NCBI RefSeq assembly: GCF_037892195.1
Contig: NZ_JATACI010000002.1
Coordinates: 1,860,001 to 1,924,000, forward strand
Source: Yoonia sp. GPGPB17
GTDB lineage: Bacteria; Pseudomonadota; Alphaproteobacteria; Rhodobacterales; Rhodobacteraceae
Length of the DNA: 64,000 bases
Direction: 5' to 3'
Shown here: piece after piece, positions 1 to 8,573 of the stretch
Layout of the letters: each line of letters starts with the position of its first letter
How positions within the stretch are numbered: position 1 is the first letter of the stretch
Position numbers and translations under genes: made by a program
Notes under the pieces: generated by a model
Database searches by the model: none
Seen by the model: the letters and a program-made list of their open reading frames with translations, nothing else
Told to the model about the DNA's origin: nothing

Positions 1-135
1 CTCAAGACCGCTTCAGCACCAAAATACAAAAACCCTGCTGATGCCAACCAAACCTGGACAGGTAAAGGGCGTCAGCCTGAATGGTTCAAGGCGGCCATCA
101 AGGCAGGAACATCGCCCGACGCAATGGAAATCTAG
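1..135 (+). CDS. H-NS histone-like family protein, C-terminal part (5' end outside window)
   Basis: The frame is open from base 1 to a TAG at 133-135 and gives 44 residues. They contain the DNA-binding signature of the H-NS/StpA-like family of alphaproteobacteria: KYKNPAD, then [12 protein letters not shown], ending in an acidic tail SPDAMEI. Family members are small nucleoid-binding proteins that recognise AT-rich DNA through this C-terminal loop and silence transcription. Only the C-terminal domain is present, so length and start cannot be judged. It lies 56 bp upstream of deoD on the same strand. Confidence 0.8.
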   Translation, partial: LKTASAPKYKNPADANQTWTGKGRQPEWFKAAIKAGTSPDAMEI

Positions 136-191
136 CTTTCCCCTTTGCGCGACTGCGCTTAGGCTGGGCCAAAACACAGAAAGGCCCAGCC

Positions 192-896
192 ATGACAATC
201 CATATCGGCGCTGAAAAAGGCGACGTTGCACCAACCGTCCTGATGCCGGGCGATCCCTACCGCGCGAAATGGGCGGCAGAAACATTTTTGACCGACGCGC
301 GTTGCATCAACGAAGTTCGGGGTATGCTGGGCTTTACCGGTATGTGGAATGGGCATCCGGTGACGATACAAGGGTCAGGCATGGGCATGCCGTCATTGTC
401 GATCTATGCCAACGAGCTAATCAAAGATTATGATGTCCAAACACTAATCCGTATTGGTTCCTGCGGTGGTATGCAGAATGATGTCGGGATTCGGGATGTG
501 ATCTTGGCGATGACGGCATCGACATTGTCGACACCATCACGCGGCATCTTCAAAGAACTCAACTTCGCCCCCTGCGCCGACTACGGGTTGCTATCATCAG
601 CAGAGGCAGCAGCAAAAGCGAAAGGCGTACCAACTCATGTCGGAGGCATCTATTCTTCGGATGTGTTCTATGATGAACGCCCGGACCTGACCGAACAAAT
701 GATCCGCCACGGCATTCTCGGTGTCGAAATGGAAGCGGCTGAACTCTACAATCTCGCAGCGCGCCACAAACGACGTGCCTTGGCGGTCCTGACAGTTAGT
801 GATCACCTGATCACACATGAAGCACTGCCAGCGAAAGACCGCGAGAGGTCCTTTGGGGATATGGTCGAGATCGCACTGACGGCTGCATTTTCATAG
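192..896 (+). CDS. deoD: Purine-nucleoside phosphorylase, DeoD type
   Basis: This 234-aa protein matches the length of hexameric DeoD-type purine-nucleoside phosphorylases, which cleave purine (deoxy)nucleosides with phosphate in the salvage pathway. Family features visible are the N-terminal TIHIGA and PGDPYRAK (phosphate-binding Gly and Arg), the segment IRIGSCGGM, the nucleoside-binding VEMEAAELY, and a late VSDHL with the Asp that protonates the base. The frame is open upstream to base 81, but the start is placed at 192 because the mature family N-terminus begins there and earlier residues look like non-coding sequence. It is transcribed away from the TetR/RND locus. Confidence 0.95.
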   Translation: MTIHIGAEKGDVAPTVLMPGDPYRAKWAAETFLTDARCINEVRGMLGFTGMWNGHPVTIQGSGMGMPSLSIYANELIKDYDVQTLIRIGSCGGMQNDVGIRDVILAMTASTLSTPSRGIFKELNFAPCADYGLLSSAEAAAKAKGVPTHVGGIYSSDVFYDERPDLTEQMIRHGILGVEMEAAELYNLAARHKRRALAVLTVSDHLITHEALPAKDRERSFGDMVEIALTAAFS

Positions 897-1488
897 ATGT
901 CATGCGGGGCTTTTCCCTACCCTGTGCCGGGTCGGCCCTTACAACAAACCTCTTTCGTTTGATGTTTTCAGCATTGGGGCGGTCGTAATGTTCGCTAAAT
1001 TCTTAGGCATCTGTGTCAGACAATCAATATCGGCAAGCCCTGTTCCTGTGCCCACAAACCCATTTAGCATCAATTGGAATACTGCCGTCCATCGATAGTA
1101 CGCTGTCTGATGAAGCCAAGACGAGCTGTCGGAAGCCTACAATCCCACCCGCTTATGGCGTTCAATTCGACATAGACCATGCCCGCCATTTCAGCTTGTC
1201 CCGCGTTGCGTGAAGAGCCCGAAAACGGATGTCTTACAGCGGCTCTTGTCTTTGGAAACCGGAGGTCGCGGGTCATACGCGACATTCTCTGGACACTTTC
1301 TTCAAGGGGAAGTGGGCTGTCCAGCAAACGATTTGATAACTGCTCAAGCATCTCACTAAGACGAGTTCAACAGTGGGTTGCAATATCCGTTTTGCGCAGC
1401 AGACCACTCCTTGTTACTGTTCTGCACAAGCTTGCCGATCAGACTAAATGATTTGCGTGAGATCACAGTTATAGGGCGCCTTCCTCTA
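897..1488. other. 592-bp stretch without a recognisable gene
   Basis: Between deoD and the TetR gene there are only short overlapping open frames on both strands (60-93 residues), with no recognisable domain, no convincing ribosome-binding sites and mutually contradictory frames. It may be a decayed gene. I see no RNA gene or repeat in it. Confidence 0.5.
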
Positions 1489-2103
1489 TCAGGTGCCGGT
1501 TTGCTTTATCACTTCATGCATGCTTAAAATCGTGGCTACTGCGCGCTTTGTACGCTTTTGGATGTCGACATACGGTACCTTTATGACGCCCAATTGAACA
1601 CGCACCATGCCTAAGCCTTCAAGCAAGCCCATCAGGTCTTCGGCGATGTCCATTGGATGAGTTGCATCCGACAAAGCGCCGTTCGTTTGTGCCAACTGGA
1701 ACATCAGGGCAAAATCCCTTTGAGTCTGACCGTAGGCTGCGTCAAAGAACGTTTGCCCAATATGCGGATTGCCACGCGCTTCTTCATGCATCAAACGCGC
1801 GAATTCCATCGTGTCGGCAGCGTTCAGAAACGTCAGAAGCTTAGTGCCATAGTGGACCAAAGCCTCGCGCAGTTCCGGAATCGTTTCGGTCTTGGGCGGC
1901 GTCAGTTCACGGAACTTCGCAGCCTCGGCTTCGGTCACACATCGCAGGATATCTGCCATATTATCAAAATGCCGGTAGATTGACGCTTTGGAGACCGCAG
2001 CTTCGCGTGCGAGCAAATCAGTCGACACTTTTTCAAACCCGCGTTCAAAAAACAGTAGGCGTGCCGTGTATAGAATGCGGTCATATGATGGTCGTTTGCT
2101 CAT
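1489..2103 (-). CDS. TetR/AcrR-family regulator, divergent to RND efflux genes
   Basis: The 204-aa protein has a TetR helix-turn-helix at about residues 8-55: ILYTARLLFFERGFEKVS, then AAVSKASIYRHF. The C-terminal ligand domain resembles that of AefR-like regulators (acidic MEFARLMHEEA, then a pair of long helices). It is transcribed away from an RND adaptor/pump operon that starts 115 bp away, the usual arrangement for a local repressor of efflux genes released by a toxic ligand. That role is inferred from layout; the ligand cannot be read from the sequence. Confidence 0.88.
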   Translation of the reverse strand: MSKRPSYDRILYTARLLFFERGFEKVSTDLLAREAAVSKASIYRHFDNMADILRCVTEAEAAKFRELTPPKTETIPELREALVHYGTKLLTFLNAADTMEFARLMHEEARGNPHIGQTFFDAAYGQTQRDFALMFQLAQTNGALSDATHPMDIAEDLMGLLEGLGMVRVQLGVIKVPYVDIQKRTKRAVATILSMHEVIKQTGT

Positions 2104-2136
2104 AAAACGTACCTAACCAGTAAAATGGCAAATGGA

Positions 2137-2201
2137 AAGTACTGGATCGTACTCTTTTGCCTTGCCGTCTCCCGGGCACACTCTAGGTACGGTACAGTAC
2201 C
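2137..2201. promoter_or_regulatory. Candidate operator region for the divergent TetR regulator
   Basis: The 115-bp divergent intergenic region holds a near-perfect palindrome, GGTACGGTACAGTACC at 2186-2201 (GGTAC/GTACC arms around a central GTAC). There is also an upstream AGTAC-N6-GTACT at about 2138-2153. Repeated GTAC boxes between a TetR gene and the pump operon it faces are what a TetR operator would look like. No binding is shown; this is inference. Confidence 0.45.
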
Positions 2202-2218
2202 CAACAGAAAGCCGACAG

Positions 2219-3295
2219 ATGAAGCCCACGATCTTAACAGTAGCCACTCTTGCTTTGGCCTTTCCATTGCATGCCCAAGACACACGGGTTTTGACACCGT
2301 CGGGCGATCCCGCGCCAATACGGGCAGTCAAATTGATCCAGGCTGGGGGCGGAGCAGCACAGCTGGAACGGGTCTTTTTCGGTCAGGTCGTGGCGCGCGA
2401 AACGGTTGACCTGTCGTTTGAAGTTGGTGGGCGATTGATCATGTTTGATGCCCAAGAAGGCCAGTTTCTGGACGAAGGCACCCAAATTGCCGCGATGGAT
2501 TTGGCACCATTTGAACGAGCGGTAGAGCGTGCAACGCTGCAGCTTGCGAAAGCCAATCGTGACCTGACACGCGCACAAACACTGGCACAATCAAATGTCG
2601 CATCGGCCACACAGGCAGAAAACGCCGAGACGGCCCGTGATCTTGCCGTTGTGTCTTGGCGTGAAGCGACAGATGCCCTTGAAGATGCCACACTTCATGC
2701 GCCTTTTCGCGCACTCGTGGCATCCCGCCTAACGCCAAACTTTGCCAACGTAACGCCGGGTCAACCCATCGTGCGCCTGCACGACATGTCCGAGGTCTGT
2801 GTTGAAATCGACGTGCAAGAGCGCCTATTCCAGAGCCTAACCGATGTCGCCAGCCTTAGTTTTGTTGGCACATCTCCTTTATTTGATGGTGAAGTACCTC
2901 TGGCCTTGCGTGAATTCAACGCAGAAACTCAAAACATCGGCCAAAGCTACCGCGTTACCCTTGCCTTGCCTTCCAACCAAGTCCCCAAAGCCATTATTCC
3001 TGGTGCGTCAATGACCGTGACCGCGCGGCTACGCAACACCGACACTACCGCGATCACTCTACCCCCGTCAGCGGTTCAGGTTACCAGTGATGGCGCACAG
3101 GTCATGGTTTACGTTCCCAATGCCGACAATGAAGACGGGACGGTTGCTCTGGTGCCTGTAAGTGTAACCTCTGCCAATGGCACAACGCTTACTGTGACCG
3201 GGCTTGGCCCGGATCAATGGATCGTCGGCGCAGGTGTTCAAATGCTGCGCGATGGCGAAACCGTACTTCCATTCACAGGCATGAGCGTGGAGTAA
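2219..3295 (+). CDS. RND efflux periplasmic adaptor (membrane fusion protein)
   Basis: This 358-aa protein begins with a signal peptide (MKPTILTVATLALAFPLHAQ), which is why the start is put at 2219 although the frame is open from 2132. It has the HlyD/MFP layout: a beta-barrel/lipoyl half (VSFEVGG-like segment at the DLSFEVGGRL stretch), a coiled-coil hairpin with heptads (ERAVERATLQLAKANRDLTRA), the second lipoyl half (DATLHAPFRALVASRL) and a beta-barrel domain. Such adaptors bridge an inner-membrane RND pump and an outer-membrane channel. The pump gene follows 3 bp after the stop; no outer-membrane factor gene is present here. Confidence 0.92.
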   Translation: MKPTILTVATLALAFPLHAQDTRVLTPSGDPAPIRAVKLIQAGGGAAQLERVFFGQVVARETVDLSFEVGGRLIMFDAQEGQFLDEGTQIAAMDLAPFERAVERATLQLAKANRDLTRAQTLAQSNVASATQAENAETARDLAVVSWREATDALEDATLHAPFRALVASRLTPNFANVTPGQPIVRLHDMSEVCVEIDVQERLFQSLTDVASLSFVGTSPLFDGEVPLALREFNAETQNIGQSYRVTLALPSNQVPKAIIPGASMTVTARLRNTDTTAITLPPSAVQVTSDGAQVMVYVPNADNEDGTVALVPVSVTSANGTTLTVTGLGPDQWIVGAGVQMLRDGETVLPFTGMSVE

Positions 3296-3298
3296 GCC

Positions 3299-6200
3299 AT
3301 GAAAATTGCGCGTTTCTCGATTGAATATCCAATCTACACATGGCTCTTCATGGCATTCGCACTGGTCGGTGGCGTAGTTGGCTATGTGTCAGTCGGGAAA
3401 CTAGAAGATCCAACGTTTACGCTAAAATCCGCGCTCGTCATTACGCCGTATCCCGGTGCGACAGCGAAAGAGGTCGCGACGGAGATTTCGGAAGTACTGG
3501 AAGCTGAGATCCAGCAGATGGACGAAATCAAGACGGTCACATCGCGCAACACCCAGGGCAGTTCGGTGATCGAGGTTGAAGTCAAAGACCAGTTTGGCGG
3601 CGATGAATTGCCCCAAATCTGGGACGACCTGCGTGACCGGGTCGCGGATGCGCGCGCGGCTTTACCTTCTGATGCACTGCCTACCATCGTCAACGATGAC
3701 TTTGGCGATGTGTTTGGCATTCTTTACGCCGTGTCGGCCCCTGGGTTTTCAGATGCCGAAATCTGGGATATCGCCACCTTCATGCGCCGGGATTTGCTGA
3801 CCGTCGAAGGCGTCGCAAACGTCGAAATTCAGGGGCTCCCGGAGGAGGCGATTTTTATCGAACCATCCTCTCAGATCGTGTCATCTCTTGGCATTGATCC
3901 AGGGCTGATTTTTGGCGTGATCAATGCGTCAACGGCAATAAACCCAACAGGCTTTGTCAGCAACGGAAGCGCAAATCTGCGGATTCAAGGCCCCTCGGCA
4001 GAGGACAGTGTAAGCGAGATAAGCGGCCTCACATTCGGGTTTCAGGGTGAGGTTCTGAACCTGCTCGATATCGCTCAAGTCAGCCGGGGTCGTGTCGATG
4101 ATCCAGAACACATTGTGCGTCACAACGAGCAAGAGGTGTTTACTCTTGGCGTATCTGGATTGCTATCTGAGAACATCGTGGCCGTCGGTCAGCGCGTTGA
4201 GGCTGAACTAAATATCCTTGAAGACCTGTTGCCAGTGGGCGTTACGGTCACACCCATCTACGAACAACATCGCGTGGTGGACGATGCCAACGGCAGCTTC
4301 CTTGTTTCGCTAGCGATGTCAGTGAGTGTCGTGATCGGGGTTTTGGCACTGTTCATGGGACGGCGCGCCGCAGTTGTAGTTGGTGTATCGCTGTTGCTGA
4401 CAGTCACATCCACCTTCTTTTTTATGTATCTGCTTGATGTCAAAGTCGAACGTATCAGTCTTGGTGCACTGATCATTGCAATGGGCATGTTAGTCGACAA
4501 CGGTATCGTGATCGCCGAAAGCATGCAGCAAGAAATGCGCAAAGGGCGCACATCCCGCGAGGCTGCAGATACTGCGTCAAAGAAAACCCAAGTTCCACTG
4601 CTGGGGGCGACGATCATCGGCATCATGGCCTTTGCGGGTATCGGCCTATCACCTGACGCGACGGGCGAATTCATGTTCTCTCTATTTGCCGTGATTGCGA
4701 TTTCTCTGCTGCTGTCATGGTTTGTCGCAGTGACTGTCACCCCGCTTCTGGGTCACTACCTGTTCAGAACTGGTGATCTCATAGGGGATGACACTGGCTA
4801 CAACGGTGCCGTTTTTCGCGCCTACGGCGGTCTGGTGCGACAGGCTTTGAAATTTCGCTGGCTCGTAATTTTTGGGCTGATCGGGACGACTGTCGCCTGC
4901 GTCATTGCATTTGCACAGGTCAGGCAACAGTTCTTCCCGCCTGCCAACACCCCTTTGTTTTATCTCGAGTATAAAGCTGCCCAAGGCACCGCAATTGACG
5001 AAGTGTCCAATGACTTGGCGGTAATCGAGGAGTGGCTATTGGCGCGCGACGATGTCGAAGCCGTCACAGCCACCATCGGGCAAGGTCTGACTCGCTTCAT
5101 ACTCACCTATAACCCGGCCCGTCGCGACAGCTCATACGGTCAATTGGTGATCCACGCGACGGCCTCAGAAGCGATCCCAGAACTGCGGGCAGAACTGGAT
5201 CAATTCGGAATCAAAGCGCTGCCCTGGGCAGAACTTCAAACCAAGCGGATCATCTATGGCCCGCCTGTCGGTTCCGACATCGAGGTGCGCTTTTCGGGCC
5301 CCGACCCCGAGGTTTTGCGCGAACTTGCCGGACAAGCGACCGATATCCTGCGTGACGCGACGCCACTTCTGCATAGTGAACACAGCGACTGGCGTGAACA
5401 GGAGATCATAACCCGCCCTATCTATGCCGAGGACCGCGCGCAAGCAGCCGGTATCGCCCGTGGCGACATTGCAAATGCCATCGCTTTGGCCACCAACGGC
5501 ATTCCAGCTGGCACCTACCGAGAGCGTGATCGTTTAATTGACATCATTGTACGCACGCCGCGTGAAGAGACCGCACGTGACGGTCAACTCTTGGATCAGA
5601 TCGTATACTCCAACGCCATTGGCGGATACCTTCCCCTTAGCCAAGTCATCGACGGGTTTGCTGTAGTGGCTCAGAATCCCGTCATCGAGCGCCGGAACCG
5701 TGTTCCGACAATCACAGTGCAGGCAAATGTCATTGAAGGGCTAACACCACCAACTGTCTTTGCGGATATCCGCCCTCTGGTCGAAGCGATTGACCTGCCA
5801 ACAGGCTACCGTTTGGAATGGGGTGGTGAGTTTGAAAGTGCGGGCGAGGCACAAGCCTCGCTGGGTCGCCAAATGCCGCTGGCCTTTGGCACCATGCTGC
5901 TGATCACCCTGCTGCTATTTGGTAAACTCCGACAAACGGCGGTGATCTGGACAATCGTGCCGATGGCAATCAATGGTGTCGCCGTTGGGCTGCTTTATGC
6001 GAACTTGGCGTTCAGTTTTACAGCGATGCTGGGACTTTTGTCGCTATCGGGTATGTTGATCAAAAACGCGATTGTACTCGTTGACGAGATTGACGCCCAA
6101 AAGGCTGAAGGGCTGCCACAGGATAGATCAATTGTGGTGGCTAGCGTTAGCCGCCTGCGTCCGGTGGTCTTGGCTGCGCGCACCACAATCCTCGGGATGC

Positions 6201-6370
6201 TCCCGTTGCTGGCGGACGGTTTCTTCGCCGCAATGGCGGTTACGATTATGGGCGGTTTGGGCTTTGCATCAATCCTGACACTGATCGGCGTTCCGGTTTT
6301 ATATCATACTTATCTCCGCAAAGAGCGCCGCATCGACAAACGCGCTGCTCTCGCGATGGCGGTAGCGTAG
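3299..6370 (+). CDS. RND-family efflux pump permease
   Basis: At 1,023 aa it has the length of an RND transporter. The sequence shows the first membrane helix near the N-terminus, a large periplasmic loop, a helix bundle at about residues 335-500 with the family signature MGMLVDNGIVIAES (the proton-relay aspartate), a second periplasmic loop, and a final bundle containing GMLIKNAIVLVDEID. It would export small toxic compounds using the proton gradient, together with the adaptor encoded immediately upstream. The paired TetR gene suggests induction by substrate. Which compound is exported cannot be inferred. Confidence 0.95.
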   Translation: MKIARFSIEYPIYTWLFMAFALVGGVVGYVSVGKLEDPTFTLKSALVITPYPGATAKEVATEISEVLEAEIQQMDEIKTVTSRNTQGSSVIEVEVKDQFGGDELPQIWDDLRDRVADARAALPSDALPTIVNDDFGDVFGILYAVSAPGFSDAEIWDIATFMRRDLLTVEGVANVEIQGLPEEAIFIEPSSQIVSSLGIDPGLIFGVINASTAINPTGFVSNGSANLRIQGPSAEDSVSEISGLTFGFQGEVLNLLDIAQVSRGRVDDPEHIVRHNEQEVFTLGVSGLLSENIVAVGQRVEAELNILEDLLPVGVTVTPIYEQHRVVDDANGSFLVSLAMSVSVVIGVLALFMGRRAAVVVGVSLLLTVTSTFFFMYLLDVKVERISLGALIIAMGMLVDNGIVIAESMQQEMRKGRTSREAADTASKKTQVPLLGATIIGIMAFAGIGLSPDATGEFMFSLFAVIAISLLLSWFVAVTVTPLLGHYLFRTGDLIGDDTGYNGAVFRAYGGLVRQALKFRWLVIFGLIGTTVACVIAFAQVRQQFFPPANTPLFYLEYKAAQGTAIDEVSNDLAVIEEWLLARDDVEAVTATIGQGLTRFILTYNPARRDSSYGQLVIHATASEAIPELRAELDQFGIKALPWAELQTKRIIYGPPVGSDIEVRFSGPDPEVLRELAGQATDILRDATPLLHSEHSDWREQEIITRPIYAEDRAQAAGIARGDIANAIALATNGIPAGTYRERDRLIDIIVRTPREETARDGQLLDQIVYSNAIGGYLPLSQVIDGFAVVAQNPVIERRNRVPTITVQANVIEGLTPPTVFADIRPLVEAIDLPTGYRLEWGGEFESAGEAQASLGRQMPLAFGTMLLITLLLFGKLRQTAVIWTIVPMAINGVAVGLLYANLAFSFTAMLGLLSLSGMLIKNAIVLVDEIDAQKAEGLPQDRSIVVASVSRLRPVVLAARTTILGMLPLLADGFFAAMAVTIMGGLGFASILTLIGVPVLYHTYLRKERRIDKRAALAMAVA

Positions 6371-6954
6371 TGGCCCGTATCCCCACGGAGCGCTTTGAAA
6401 AAGTGCACGTGAGTTCAGTTGCGGAACTGCGCTGTTGGCTAATCACTCATCACACCCAAGCTGAGAACATCTGGCTGGTGACATTCAAGAGATGCGTACC
6501 TGACAAATTCATATCAACCCAGGACATCTTGGATGAGATCATCTCATTTGGGTGGATCGACGGTATTCGGCGTAAGTTGGACCACGACCGGACAATGCAA
6601 GTTATCGGACCACGCTACACGCAAGCTTGGGCCAAAAGCTACAAAGACCGGGCAGCGCGGCTGATTGCGGACGGACGGATGACCAACGCAGGGTTGCGAT
6701 CAATTGCCGCGTCAAAAGAACATGGGCTGTGGGACTATTGGGCCGATGTTGATGCACTGATCGTGCCCGACGATTTGCGCACAGCACTTGATAGCTTGTC
6801 GATTGCTGCGCAGAATTTCGATCAAAGCGCGCCGTCTTACAGGCGTAACTTGTTACGTTGGTTGAAACTGGCCAAAACACAATCAACGCGGCTCAAGCGG
6901 ATTGCTCAAATCGTTGACTACACAGCGCGGGGAGAAAAAATGCCGCACATGTAG
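6370..6954 (+). CDS. YdeI/OmpD-associated family protein
   Basis: This 194-aa protein starts with GTG at 6370, overlapping the last base of the RND pump stop codon, so translation is probably coupled. The sequence fits the YdeI/OmpD-associated family: an N-terminal domain with WLVTFKR and DEIISFGWIDGIRRKLD, and a C-terminal YRRNLLRWLKLAKTQSTRLKRI stretch typical of the bacteriocin-protection/DUF1905-linked group. Biochemical function is not established. A link with the efflux pump rests on the overlap only. Confidence 0.8.
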   Translation: MARIPTERFEKVHVSSVAELRCWLITHHTQAENIWLVTFKRCVPDKFISTQDILDEIISFGWIDGIRRKLDHDRTMQVIGPRYTQAWAKSYKDRAARLIADGRMTNAGLRSIAASKEHGLWDYWADVDALIVPDDLRTALDSLSIAAQNFDQSAPSYRRNLLRWLKLAKTQSTRLKRIAQIVDYTARGEKMPHM

Positions 6955-7136
6955 CGGCGTCTACAGAAATTCGGATATCCGCCGCGCGCTTCCCCGACGA
7001 TCATACGAGAAACCGACCCTCTTCATCTTCTCAGATATAAAAATATATGGTGATGCGATACGCATAACCTCCGGGGGAGCGTCAGCAGCGGACGACAGCC
7101 CTCCTTTCGACGGAATCCAGCAATGCGGTAGGTGCC

Positions 7137-7916
7137 TTAAACCACCCGTTCGACCATCATGCCTTTGATATGCGCAATCGCCTTTGCCGGGTTCAGACCC
7201 TTCGGGCAAGTTTTGGCACAGTTCATGATCGTATGGCAGCGGTAGAGCTTGAATGGATCTTCAAGGTCGTCCAGACGCTCGCCGGTCGCTTCGTCACGAC
7301 TGTCAATAATCCACCGATACGCATGAAGTAGTGCCGCTGGCCCCAGATACCGATCACCGTTCCACCAATATGATGGACAGGAGGTCGAACAACATGCGCA
7401 CATCACGCATTCATACAGGCCATCAAGCTTTTTGCGGTCATCGATTGATTGCTTCCACTCTTTGGCTGGACGATTGGTCTTGGTCTCAAGCCACGGCATG
7501 ACAGACGCGTGCTGCGCATAGAAATGGGTCAGGTCCGGGATCAAATCTTTGATCACTGGCATATGAGGTAGTGGATAGATTTTCACATCACCCTTCACCT
7601 CGTCCATCCCATAGATACAGGCCAGCGTATTGATCCCGTCAATATTCATCGCGCAAGACCCGCAAATCCCCTCACGGCAGGACCGGCGGAAAGTCAGCGT
7701 CGGGTCTATCTCGTTTTTGATCTTGATCAGCGCATCCAGAACCATCGGGCCGCAGGTGTCCATATCCACAAAATACGTATCCAACTGCGGATTTTTCCCG
7801 TCATCAGGGTTCCAGCGATAAATCTGGACCTTGCGCAAATTCGTGGCACCGTCCGGCTTGGGCCAGGTCTTACCCACTTTCATGCGGGAGTTCTTGGGAA
7901 GTGTCAGTTGTACCAT
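7137..7916 (-). CDS. sdhB: Succinate dehydrogenase iron-sulfur subunit
   Basis: The 259-aa protein carries the three cluster-binding regions of Sdh[16 protein letters not shown] with a later C (2Fe-2S), [12 protein letters not shown] ([4Fe-4S]) and [17 protein letters not shown] ([3Fe-4S] plus the last cluster ligand). It passes electrons from the flavin of SdhA to quinone at the membrane anchor in complex II of the TCA cycle and respiratory chain. It is the last gene of the sdh operon. It is separated from sdhA by two lipoprotein genes, an arrangement different from the textbook sdhCDAB order without inserts. Confidence 0.97.
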   Translation of the reverse strand: MVQLTLPKNSRMKVGKTWPKPDGATNLRKVQIYRWNPDDGKNPQLDTYFVDMDTCGPMVLDALIKIKNEIDPTLTFRRSCREGICGSCAMNIDGINTLACIYGMDEVKGDVKIYPLPHMPVIKDLIPDLTHFYAQHASVMPWLETKTNRPAKEWKQSIDDRKKLDGLYECVMCACCSTSCPSYWWNGDRYLGPAALLHAYRWIIDSRDEATGERLDDLEDPFKLYRCHTIMNCAKTCPKGLNPAKAIAHIKGMMVERVV

Positions 7917-7947
7917 CTTGTCATTCCTTCCGTCTGAGGCGCGGGCC

Positions 7948-8244
7948 TCAACCTTTATATCGCGCGTAAGCGGGCTTCGGCCTGATAGGCGGCTCGCCGG
8001 TCAAATTCAAAACGCAGCTTTCATAGACTGCAATCGGGTCAAGCCCACGGATCGCATCCAGACTGACGCTGATACCGGCGCTTGCAAATGGGCCAGAGTT
8101 GCTATTGGCGCCAACCGTCACGCCCACTTCGGGCCCCTGCGCGGCGCGTGCCCGTTCCTCGCAGCGGTCTGCGGCCCGCTCTGGTGTCATCGGTGTGCAT
8201 GCGGCGGCAAGCACGAAACTCAAAGCGATCGCAATGCGCATCAT
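7948..8244 (-). CDS. Small lipoprotein of the sdh operon (unknown function)
   Basis: This is a 98-aa protein. The start at 8244 overlaps the stop of the preceding lipoprotein gene (ATGA), and two ATG codons occur in tandem. It begins with a hydrophobic signal ending in LAAAC, a lipobox, so it is probably a lipid-anchored periplasmic protein. The mature part has three more cysteines and a glycine/serine-rich middle ([14 protein letters not shown]). I do not recognise a domain. Tight packing between sdhA and sdhB suggests co-expression with complex II, but a role in it is only a guess. Confidence 0.8.
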   Translation of the reverse strand: MMRIAIALSFVLAAACTPMTPERAADRCEERARAAQGPEVGVTVGANSNSGPFASAGISVSLDAIRGLDPIAVYESCVLNLTGEPPIRPKPAYARYKG

Positions 8245-8573
8245 AGGGTCAGCCCGTTCAATCCAAGAGAATTGTTCACCGTACATCTGATTGTATCGGG
8301 GCGTTCCGCAATCCTGACAATCAGGTCTGTTGTCGCAGCATTGGCACCGACGATGGCACCTTCAGCAATCTGGATAATCTCAGCAGAAGATGCGTTGTCG
8401 ATGATGCAGTCTGTCAAAGGCCGCGCATCGACACCTGGGAACCGCGCCTGCACCGCTGTGTTGACCACACCTTTTGCCGCGTCGCGTGCCAGCACATCAC
8501 CCGCAGGGCCAAGGTCTTGCATGCAACCCGCCAGCATCATTGAAGCAGCACCAAGGGCGGCCATCAAGCGCAT
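8241..8573 (-). CDS. Small lipoprotein of the sdh operon (unknown function)
   Basis: This 110-aa protein has a signal peptide ending in the lipobox LAGC. Its start overlaps the sdhA stop by one base (TGATG) and its own stop overlaps the next lipoprotein gene by four. The mature part is alanine-rich and contains a CIIDNASSAEI segment and a second cysteine near IRCTVNN; these two may form a disulfide. No known domain is recognised. The two successive lipoproteins share the pattern of cysteines and tight overlaps and are probably translated together with SdhA. Confidence 0.8.
   Translation of the reverse strand: MRLMAALGAASMMLAGCMQDLGPAGDVLARDAAKGVVNTAVQARFPGVDARPLTDCIIDNASSAEIIQIAEGAIVGANAATTDLIVRIAERPDTIRCTVNNSLGLNGLTL

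Noticed and set aside
796..816. GTGATCAC-like sites inside deoD, inside mch (about 13030) and in the TerB-like gene
   Set aside because: They lie in coding sequence far from starts and lack the paired 21-bp arrangement; the short core is expected by chance.
897..1488. Three overlapping frames of 66-93 codons between deoD and the TetR gene
   Set aside because: They contradict one another in frame and strand, lack ribosome-binding sites and show no domain.
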